Part shown: piece after piece, positions 55,759 to 64,000 of the stretch | Layout of the letters: each line of letters begins with the position of its first letter | Numbering within the stretch: position 1 is the stretch's first letter | Assembly (NCBI GenBank): GCA_047495785.1 | Contig: JBLDXI010000002.1 | Coordinates: 682,001-746,000, forward strand | Source of the DNA: Lepidodermella squamata | Lineage: Eukaryota; Gastrotricha | Direction: 5' to 3' | Length of the DNA: 64,000 nucleotides | Made by a program: the position numbers and the translations under genes | The notes under the pieces: model-generated | Told to the model about the DNA's origin: nothing | Seen by the model: the letters and a program-made list of their open reading frames with translations, nothing else | Database searches by the model: none

Positions 55759-57734
55759 TCACCGCAGCAGAAACACGGCGAGGGCCATTAAATGGATAGC
55801 TGACAACATTGAGTTTGATAACATCGAAGACCAGCCACACGAATCGGCAATGACTCTCGCGTTAGGAACTGTGTTTTAAAATATCAGGAAAAACAGTTAC
55901 ATGGCGTATTTATTCAAGAAATAATACGTTTAAATGTTTTGAATTGTCCACATTTTTTCGTAAAATTGTCTCATTTTATTGCGTCAAGGTCGTTTCTTTT
56001 TTTACTTTCAGCAGAAGCAAATTTCATCGGAATCGGAACCAAATAATTTTGCCAAAATGTGTCTTACAATGAAATTATAAATCCTAAAAAAAATCGCCAC
56101 GATTTTCAGTATAAGGCCTGATCCTTATTGGGCGATGCAGTCATGATTAATAACCAAATTTCAAAAATTGAATTCATTAGTTCCGCATCCATTTTCTAAA
56201 TCTGAAACTTAACGATCAAAATTTAGCCAATTTCTAAAATTGGACATAATGGGAGCATCGTCCATGGCATACCGTCATAACAGCAGATGTCCAAAACAGA
56301 AAAAGCGACATAACAGCTAATTTTTTTACTTGCGACATAATAGCAGAAACATGATGCATACAAAATGCGACATAATAGCAGAAACATGATGCATACAAAA
56401 TGCGACAAAACAGCAACTTTAGTTATTTCGCGACAAAACAGCGAAAGCTTACTATAAGTATGTTTTGCATACGAGGCTTTTGCTGTTTTGTCGCGAAATA
56501 AATAAAGTTGCTGTTTTGTCGCATTCGCTGTTGCTGTTTCAGCGCTGTAACTCGTCCATCTTTTCTCGCGGTCCAGCCGAAAAAATTGAAAAGTTATCCG
56601 AGAAAACCCGGAAAACCCCAAGGGTAAACTTTGGTAATTTCGGTATTATACCCGGATAATTTCTCCGGATTTTTTATTCTTATTGGCAAGCGTCCTACTT
56701 CATTACTAGTCTCGTGGCATTTGGTGAAACTTTTCTGGTCAAGAGATGTGGCATCCCCTATCGGCTTCGGCTCTCTATGCCCGCCTGCCCGAAGCATTTT
56801 GTTTGCTCCAATAAAAGCCTAGTCGCTAATAATTGCTCATTCCTAATAGTAGCCCAGGCTTCAGAGGTGAAGTCGTTGCGAATATCGTAAAAAAATGAAA
56901 AATTACCCAAACATCGATTTTCGAATTTTCCAAAATTTCGAGGTTACTCTTTTAGTGTCCTAAGCTGCTATAAGAACAAATAATTTGTATAAAGGACTAT
57001 TTTTCATTTAATGTTGTCCACATCCCATAGAAAATATCCTCGAAATTGAAATTGTCGAATTTTTAATACTAATCAAAAATGTAAAAATCTACCTTAAAAA
57101 TGACATTTTTTCATTTGTTGGACAATTTTGAAAGTTTGGCTATTTATATACCTGGTGAATATGTACAGGACGACGTAGCGTTCCACGTCCCACGCCATGT
57201 GCATTCTAAAATGACTTGGGGACCGTCGTTGACGTAACCAGGCCGATCCCAGCATTGCACGATCCGCCGATCGCCAACATTACTACCACCTGGTCTTACC
57301 ACGCCGTACGGAACTTCCGGGGTTCGACCGCATTCTAAACAAAAATACGGAAAAAAATCAATAAAATCAGACATAATTAATACACTAATCAGCAATTGAA
57401 GCTGCCAAAATGGAAATTAATGAGAATTTATTTGCAGCGGACATATTTTGAAAAATAAATTTTAATTGGTAGTAGATAGTAGATTAGTGCGTTTTGACCT
57501 ATATATGGTAATTGGGGCATGTAAAAAAATCGAAGTTTTCAGTGAGTCACCTGTAGCGCCTTTGTTAATATCGAATTTTTGGTTATCGTAATTGTCATGC
57601 AGCCGGACGGAGTGGTTGCTGATAGCTGGCGGTTCGTCGTAGTAAATTTCAGCCGTGACTTGATGCCCAGAAATTGCTAATAAAATCGCTACAACAGCTA
57701 TACAAAGTTCGAGCCGGCTCAATTTAGTTGACAT
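55759..57734 (-). CDS. Single-sushi surface protein, probably GPI-anchored (minus cluster, gene 4)
   Basis: Exons 57551-57734, 57152-57334 (183 nt, the sushi exon) and, by inference, 55759-55868, about 158 residues. Signal segment LCIAVVAILLAISGHQVTA following MSTKLSRLE (longer starts at 57755 or 57776 are possible); sushi CGRTPEVPYGVVRPGG to ATSSC. If exon 2 is not spliced out it ends SPGI and the product is a secreted sushi domain. Splicing at CCAG|GTATAT to ACACAG at 55869 adds VPNARVIADSCGWSS then a hydrophobic end SAIHLMALAVFLLR, which looks like a GPI-attachment signal. That intron is 1283 bp, long for this region, and houses repeats, so the last exon is less certain than the first two. 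Confidence 0.58.
56331..56410 (+). repeat. 35-bp direct repeat, two and a fraction copies
   Basis: Units 56331-56365 and 56366-56400 are identical (TGCGACATAATAGCAGAAAC then ATGATGCATACAAAA), and a third begins at 56401. They form the outer part of the hairpin next entry. Confidence 0.85.
56398..56525. repeat. Hairpin-forming inverted repeat
   Basis: Arms of about 50 bp, 56398-56447 and 56476-56525, are near-perfect reverse complements (GCGACAAAACAGCAACTTTA against TAAAGTTGCTGTTTTGTCGC), with a 28-bp loop. Together with the 35-bp direct repeats it probably marks a small non-autonomous element. It lies in the putative intron of sushi gene 4. Confidence 0.8.
56555..56800 (+). repeat. Dispersed repeat family 2, copy 4
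   Basis: CCATCTTTTCTCGCGGTCCA, then GGTAATTTCGGTATTATACC; a more diverged copy of the repeat at 35836-36175 and 53625-53850. Confidence 0.5.
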
Positions 57735-58201
57735 TGAGTCGCTAAGATTCTTCATGATAAATCTTCTAGTAGCCATCGTAATGAATGGCTGCTTAATCTC
57801 AGAGGTTGGTGACAGGGGATGCAGCAATCTACTACCCACCTAGCCTTTTTTGCCATGATAGTGCTCGCCCAGGTGCACTGGTCACGTTTTATTATGCCGA
57901 GTAATGCGTTAATATTATCTCTCACCGTGTCTTTTAATGAAGGGTGAGGCCGGCCGGAGTCAAGTGCACATCATGTCATCACAGTCAACAAAAGGCCGCT
58001 TTATTTAACAACAAAAAATTGTCAACTTTGAAAGTTGATTTAATCGCTATAAAAATGACAAATGAAGAAAATTAGTGATTTAATTATTGATAAAATTATC
58101 CACCTTAAAAAGCTTAGAATCTATATGTGTATTTCTTTTTTATTGATGAAAAATATTATTCGTAAATTTTATAAAAAATTATCTGTGCTTCGGGATATTT
58201 T
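57735..58201. other. Intergenic between sushi genes 4 and 5
   Basis: About 470 bp; promoter side of sushi gene 4. No other feature seen. Confidence 0.35.
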
Positions 58202-59009
58202 TCACAATGCTTTGAGAAGAGCTGTAGTTGCTATAAGCAGCCAAATCTGGCCTCGAGCTTTCAGGCCGGAATGTGCAGCCAAAATATTCTGCTTTTGAGC
58301 ATTTGCTGAATCGCTGCCTGAGGACGCTAGGGAAATTTTCAAAATAAAATTACTTATTTAAACGATTTTGAGCTTTTACCTCTAGATGAGCTGGGCACGC
58401 ATTGAGCTGGAACATACCAGGTTCCGCGAAACGTGCAGGTAGCAGCCGAGTCTGAGCCAACTAGGTCGTAGCCGGATTCGCAGCCAATTTGGCGCTTTTC
58501 TCCAACTTTTGCCGGGCCGGCTCTTACGTATCCATTTGGAACGTTCGGCAAATCAGTACAGACTGTGAAATTTTAAGATCATATTACTTATAAAATTTTA
58601 AGTGAAATTCCTGGTAATTTAAAATTTGATTTAAAATTTGAATTAAAATTTTTTAAATTTTGATACATAATTTAAAATTTTTTTCAATTATCGGGATTTT
58701 TTCCTTTCCCAGCAACTAATTTGGATTAATTAAGCTAGGATGGAAAAAAAACTCCAGAATTAAAAAAAATATTCATAATTTTGTATCGAAATTTTAAAAA
58801 TTTTAATTCAAATTTAACATTTTTGAAATATCTCACGAAGTCGAATTTTTCTAACCTGACCGGCCCTGATTAATGTCGAAATTGAGGTCGGGAGTTGGCT
58901 CGTAGTCAATTGGTATGTAATCCGTCGCGCACAGACTTGTCCTGGATAATAAAAGAACCGCAGAAAGCAGCGGAACAAGCGTCCCGAGACCAATGTGAGA
59001 CAGCCTCAT
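58202..59009 (-). CDS. Single-sushi surface protein, probably GPI-anchored (minus cluster, gene 5)
   Basis: Exons 58856-59009, 58380-58562 (183 nt) and 58202-58326, phase 1 joins, about 153 residues. Signal peptide MRLSHIGLGTLVPLLSAVLL, an acidic stalk (TDYIPIDYEPTPDLNFDINQ), a sushi domain (CTDLPNVPNGYVRAGP to PAQC), and a final exon ASSGSDSANAQKQNILAAHS ending in a hydrophobic IWLLIATTALLKAL, typical of a GPI-attachment signal rather than a spanning helix with a cytoplasmic tail. If the last intron (58327-58379, 53 nt) is retained, the protein ends RGKSSKSFK and is secreted. The stalk ending FDINQG resembles FDINKG of the neighbouring gene 4, so the two are recent duplicates. Confidence 0.68.
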
Positions 59010-59675
59010 TTTACAATTATTATCAACGCTATATGCAAATGAGACATTGTAAGCAAAACAAAAATTGTTTCAAGATGTTGTCATTGTGAAAAATCAAGTG
59101 CTGTCACCTTCCAGTATTATAAGCATTTAATTTTTAAACAATAATAATTTTTTTGAAAATGTAGCCTAAATTTTGATCTCACCTACGCAGATTATTAAAC
59201 GGTGCCTCGGGTAAGGTCGCCCACTTGTATGATCTCTCGATTCTCTCATTTATTGCTTTTTTTGTTATCAGAAAAGAATATACACGTGGCGCGTATAACA
59301 CATGACCTACTGCAGATATTTTGTCAATTTTTTGTGTTTTACATCATTTTACAACACGCATTAACCGCGCGCGCGCATTTATGTGGCCGCGCCTCTTAAT
59401 CAAATGCACTTGCCGCACATCTAAAGTGAAAACTTGAAATGCTAACAATATTTCATAATGGGAATATTAAACTTCTCACTTAGCTGAAGGTGTAAAACAT
59501 GCGGTTTTCGTATAATGCTCTTATTTCCTTCACTTTTTTCATTTTATTAAAAAAAATAACCACATTATTACTGAATTATTTGAAACAGACAAATTTAACG
59601 GGGTTGAACTGAAATTAAATTTCATTGATTTTTTAAACCAGGGTTACTAAACTTGATTCAGCTATCAGCTTTCAG
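59010..59675. other. Intergenic
   Basis: Spacer between the start of sushi gene 5 and the 3' end of receptor 3. A CG alternation (AACCGCGCGCGCGCATTT) lies near 59362-59379. No gene recognised. Confidence 0.4.
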
Positions 59676-61551
59676 CTAGTCCAAAATGATAACAGCAGCG
59701 TATAGAGTGATTGAGATAAGAAAGTCGAGGCTGACGAGGAATGCGACCAGGTCGAAGCAGCGGATGAGGCGGAACGATCGTTTGCCGCCCATCACGTGGA
59801 CCGGGATACTGGCGTAGTCTTTAACCTGGCTGAAACCGCACGCCAGCATGTCGTACATGGTTACAAGGCCGGTTAGACCTGTTAGCATGAGGATGTACTC
59901 GGCGAGAAGGATTCGCTGTGAGGTGTGAGGCACTTCTTTTAAGACATCTGATTGCGCCACGACAAAGGCCAGCAATATCGTACAGCAAATCACCTGGAAA
60001 AAATTATAAATTTTTAAGGATGGCTTTTTAAATTTCAAAAATTCAAAAATTTCAAAAGATTCTGAAATATTCTGTTATAATTTCAAATTTTTTTCAACAA
60101 AACCGTGTCATAAAAATTATAATATTTGAAGGAGGATTTAAAAAATTCAAAATTTGAATAAAATCTGTTTTAATTTCAAGTTTCAAAATTCAAAAAATTT
60201 GAAAAAATTTAAAGGAAATTCCGAAATTTTACCGGTCTATCGGGTTTCTCCGGGGGCATGAGGTACGACCCCAAAACCAACGAAATAAGGACGAAACACG
60301 GCGCCAACAAATTAAAGACATGGTAGCTCGGATTTCGCTTGAAACTCAGCTTAAACTTGGCGTAACTCGAGTAGCCATTTCGAACAATGGTCGACGGGGT
60401 AGTACCAGCGAAATGGTCGCTACCAGTCAGGATCCACTGGCTGTTGGGCGACATTTCCGGCTCTCGAAGGTACACCCCATCGAAATTGACAAAAGCAACG
60501 GGTTCTTTCATGAGAAACGTGAAGTCGCAATTCTGCTTATCAAACGGAAATTTCCGTAAATCCAACTCGCATTTAGAGGTGAATGTCCCGATTTGGGTCC
60601 AATAGAAAAACAGCGTTCGGGTCGGGATAGTTGGTAGGTACAAAATTTGCATATCAGCCGCGTAATTAGCCGATTGCATGTAAACGTCATCGGACGAATT
60701 TGCGTAGATGATTGTTGGATACCAAACGGCCTCGGGGTCTTTCAACTGGATCCGCTCGACCTCGTTGATACCCGGGGCCGTTTCGTTAGCCAGGCATGTA
60801 TCCACTCGCCACTGCATGTACATTGTTGCTGAGATTGAGATGGTTTCGTCAATGTCGGTGATGTCGAGAAGGCGGTCGATGAGAAGGGATAGGTAGATAT
60901 TTGTTGAATTATTCTCGTTCGGGCCTCGATTTGTCGGCTGGATATAGTTGCATTTTTGAACAGTTTCCAACTTGAGCAGAGGAATCGCATGACCTTAATT
61001 AAAAAAATGAAATTTTTATGTTTAAAATATTCTTGAAATTTGAGCTTTTTTAAATTTTCTTGAAATTTTAAATTTTAAAATTTGAATTCTTTGAAATTTT
61101 CATGATATTTTTAAAAGGGTCCTCCTTTTGCCGTAAATGTGGTTCCGGTAAAAGGTTCCGGTCCTATTTCCGAATCACAAATTTGAATTTTCATTATTTT
61201 TCAAATTTCATGATTTTTGAAATTTAAAATTGAAATTTTCCAATTCTTTGAAATTCTGAGCTTTTGTAAAACTATAATATTTTGAGTTGAATTTTATTTG
61301 AACTTCTGATGGCCGAATTGGTTTTTATAATTTTTCTTCCCGGAAAATAAATTACGGGCGATTTAAAAAAATTGATTAAATAATAAAAATCGAATTTTAC
61401 CTTCAGTAAGTTCCGGAATAGGAAAGCCAGTAGTTTCAGAAACATATTCAAGCAGCTGATTAGTTAGCGAATCGTAAGCTGCAACATAGCCTTGAACCAA
61501 GACGAAAACTTGCAGCAGACGGGCGAACATTAGATCCTTGTAAATCAACAT
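59676..61551 (-). CDS. Cys-loop ligand-gated ion channel subunit 3
   Basis: Exons 61401-61551, 60233-60993 and 59676-59993, about 409 residues. N-terminus MLIYKDLMFARLLQVFVLVQ (signal peptide; the second Met gives a tidier one), a short lead GFPIPELTEGHAIPLLKLE, then ligand-binding domain with WYPTIIYANSSDDVYMQS and Cys-loop CELDLRKFPFDKQNC, M1 (APCFVLISLVLGSYLMPP), M2 (ILLAFVVAQSDVLKEVP), M3 (LLAEYILMLTGLTGLVTMYD), a short loop and M4 (LVAFLVSLDFLISITLYAAV). Introns lie at the same places as in receptor 1 (before the core and just ahead of M2). There is no lectin domain. The GFPIP lead is shared with receptors 2 and 4, suggesting that the lectin was added to, or lost from, this point. Confidence 0.88.
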
Positions 61552-62506
61552 CGCTAAAAATCTTCAAAATTCATGGGGGAAAATTGCAGTTGATGATGAA
61601 TGTTGATGTTTCGAATGGCGTAGTCTTCGTTCTTTATTCTTGTTTTCCAATAATTGACAACACATCCACCCTTGGATGGCGAGAACGCTCCCTAAGTGCA
61701 TGAGTGGTGCTTAATTGCTAGGGTGCGCGGTCGATGCAAGTAATAAAGGGATGTTATCCTTTTTCAAGCGAACCTTGATTTCTCAAAAAATTTGCTATCT
61801 GATTCTATCACTGTAGTTATAGCATCAATTTTTAATATAGCAGCGTCTGGGACGTGTTTTCTTGTGTCGCCTTGGTGCGAAAAGAATCGCGACGATCCAA
61901 TCAGTTTTGGAGAAAATCTTCGTTTTACTGTTCGAAAGGGTAACATCAGCTTTCATTTGTCAAAACTTCGAATGAAAAAATCAATACTGACCTGTGACGA
62001 ACAAGTAGGTCAATTAGCGCCGCCAAAACACATTGATTGAAGGGTAATAAAATTATCGGTCATCATAACGCATGTCACGTGCATTTTTTCAGTGAATTAC
62101 GGGCGTGCCCAATATTAATAAATTTTCGCGATATTTTTTTTAATAATTTCACAATTCATTTTTGATTTTTATCGAAATGAATCACTATACTCAGTCTGCA
62201 AAGCCAATATCGATTCCAATTATCGAATTTACAAATCAATAATTTTCCGATATGAACCCGAGTCCCGAAAGCCTTAAATGTTTCTACCTAATAGCTGAAA
62301 TAATAAAAATCCAAGGCAAGGAGACTTAAATTGCCGACATTTTTGACGTCCGAACTCCTACATGTAGAGCTTGTGCCTTGAAATAAATAGAAAGTGAACT
62401 TTTAAAAAACAACACCACGTTTATTTATTTTTTCAAGTATCATTTTAGACGAAACCAAAATATGTTTGGGTTTGAGAAAATGTACGGTTTTTTTCGTTGT
62501 CTGTGT
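61552..62506. other. Intergenic between receptors 3 and 4
   Basis: Upstream of receptor 3 and downstream of receptor 4; carries a dispersed repeat at 62192-62256. No gene recognised. Confidence 0.4.
62192..62256 (-). repeat. Dispersed repeat family 1, copy 4
   Basis: Reverse copy: CCAATATCGATTCCAATTAT followed by AATCAATAATTTTCCGATAT. More diverged than the copy at 30328-30392. Confidence 0.5.
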
Positions 62507-64000
62507 TCACCAAAAAATAACAACAGCTGCGCCCAGGTTCACCAAAATGAGTAGGAAAACCGTGGTTAGAAAAACTAAAATATCCCACATTCGGACGAAT
62601 CGAAGGGTGTATTTATCGCGGATGAACGACAGATTGACGCGTAGGTTGGCGAGGCCTTGTTTGTTTGTGCAAAAGCAGCACGTAGCCATGTCGTAGATGG
62701 TTACCAAGGCTGTGATGCCGATGAACATCATCAGGTAGTCGGCGAGTAGGATTCGCTGGGAAGTTCGAGGAACCTCCTCTAAAACGGATGATTGCGCCAC
62801 TACAAAAGCAAGCAAAACCTGTGAAAAATGTAAATATAAAAAATCAGTGAACAACATTTATATTTAGGTTCGAAGAATTTGAAAAATTTTAAATTTTAAA
62901 TTTTAATTAGATGACGCCAAAATATTTAAAATTTAATATTTGATTTTGTTTAATTTTTTTAAACAAATTTTTAAATTCGAAAATTGAGGAAATTTCGAAA
63001 ATTCGAAAAATCGAAAAATGAATTTTTTAAATATTTTAGTTGGCTACTTTGTAGAGTTATGACTCACCGTACAAGTTGTAACCGGGCGATCAGGCTTGTC
63101 CGGCGGCATTAGGAATGACCCAAGGACGATAATCATGAGAATGGCACTGGGTGCTAACAAATTGCACATGTAGTAATTCACATTACGCTTGAAAGTTAGC
63201 GAGAACTTTGCGAAGCCCGCCTTTCCATTTTTTATTATCGGCGAATCAGTCTCACCCATCGACCAATACCTTGTATTCACGTACCACTCATCATTCGGCA
63301 GCACGTAAGGCCCTCGGAGGTAGACCCCGGCGAATTTCAGAAAAACCGAAGGTTCTTTAAGCAGAAACGTGAAGTCACATGTTTGCTCATCGAACGGAAA
63401 TTTCCGAAGATCCAACTCGCATTTCGCATTGAAAATCCCGATCCGGGTCCAGTAGAAGAAAAGGGTTCGGTAGACCTTTGTCGGTAAGTACAGAACTTGC
63501 ATGTCTGACCCGTATTGCGTCGATTGCATGAAAACGTCATCCGAAGAATTCGCGAGCATCGCCTTCGGGTGCCATACCATTTTTTCATCGACGACAAAAA
63601 CCCGTTCGGAATCTTCGACCCCAGGCGCAGTGTCATTTGCTGAGCACGTCATGACAGGCCATTGAAGATAGACACTTGCGGAAATCGAAGCGATTTGGTC
63701 GATATCGGCGATTTTCAGTAGTCGATCAATTGTCAGGGTCATGTAGACATTTGTGGCGTTATCTTCATCCGGAGCCCTCGCGGTTGGGGCAATTTTCGGG
63801 CATTCCAAAAGTTGGTCAAGGGTTACTATCGGTTTAGGATGGCCGTTTATCAGCGGTGGAATCGGGAACCCAGTTTCAGGATGCTCCATTTCAGTTGGAA
63901 AGGACCATTCATCGCTTAGATTCGTCGCATTGGTCGAAGTCAAAGCTTTTTGGCTCGCTGCCAAGGTCGTAGTAGTTATCACAGCCGAGGTTGTAGCATC
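62507..64000 (-). CDS. Cys-loop ligand-gated ion channel subunit 4, 5' partial, Thr-rich lead-in
   Basis: Exons 63068-64000 (open at the window edge) and 62507-62818. The visible part is about 415 residues. It starts in an open Thr-rich segment (ATTSAVITTTTLAAS, then TSTNATNLSDE), passes through HPETGFPIPPLINGHPKPIV and enters the receptor core: WHPKAMLANSSDDVFMQS, Cys-loop CELDLRKFPFDEQTC, M1 (APSAILMIIVLGSFLMPP), M2 (VLLAFVVAQSSVLEEVP), M3 (LLADYLMMFIGITALVTIYD) and M4 (ILVFLTTVFLLILVNLGAAV). No start codon or signal peptide lies in the window. The lead matches the linker between lectin and channel in receptor 2 (PNQNGFPVPALVDGNAIPLV), so an upstream lectin domain is likely beyond the edge. 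Confidence 0.88.

Noticed and set aside
1-64000. tRNA, rRNA or bacterial-style operon signals
   Set aside because: I found no cloverleaf or rRNA similarity by eye; gene structure is spliced and eukaryotic. A tRNAscan-SE or Infernal run would settle small RNAs.

Overview
The window is nuclear DNA from a compact invertebrate animal genome. The genes are split by many short AT-rich GT..AG introns (mostly about 45-90 bp, acceptors usually TTTCAG or TTTTAG). The families are metazoan: an HCN-type channel, Cys-loop receptors, sushi (CCP) membrane proteins, GABA-B-like venus-flytrap ectodomains, ankyrin proteins and a Bax inhibitor-1. Degenerate TTAGGG-like stretches lie in two introns. The lineage cannot be fixed from sequence alone. 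I rebuilt exons by hand from splice signals, reading phase and comparison between paralogues; short terminal exons are the least certain.

Layout. 0-7 kb: a tandem array of ankyrin genes on the plus strand (three recognisable copies, one with an early stop, plus a decayed relic) sharing a GATA/TATA promoter. 7.5-9.1 kb: two small single-sushi type I membrane proteins. 9.6-10.0 kb: a large inverted repeat. 11-13.1 kb: an L-type-lectin-like membrane protein, convergent with a complete four-exon Bax inhibitor-1 gene (13.3-14.5 kb, minus). 15-29.9 kb: five full-length GABA-B-like venus-flytrap genes and one truncated fragment, all on the minus strand; the fragment abuts a decayed Mutator-like (MULE) element at 22.9-24.9 kb. 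31-36.9 kb: an HCN channel gene whose largest intron holds a 0.9 kb element with terminal inverted repeats. 37.5-39.7 kb: a second lectin-like membrane protein (minus). 41.2-41.8 kb: a single-pass membrane protein. 42.4-48.0 kb: two Cys-loop receptor genes. 48.9-49.6 kb: a secreted-type ankyrin protein. 49.8-50.8 kb: an AIG1/GIMAP-like GTPase ending in a CaaX box. 51-59 kb: five sushi-domain surface proteins on the minus strand. 59.7-64 kb: two more Cys-loop receptors on the minus strand, the last running off the window.

Most notable observation: the gene at 44675-48039 reads, in one phase-consistent chain of nine exons, as signal peptide, two tandem lectin-like domains, Thr-rich linker and a whole Cys-loop channel. 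It appears to be a lectin-pentameric-channel fusion. Free-standing membrane proteins with the same lectin-like domain lie at 11 kb and 38 kb. The receptor at the right edge has the same Thr-rich lead-in, so it may be a second fusion. The gene set as a whole (lectins, sushi proteins, venus-flytrap proteins, receptor channels) looks like a cell-surface recognition and chemosensing neighbourhood grown by tandem duplication, with visible gene conversion and several families of small mobile elements.
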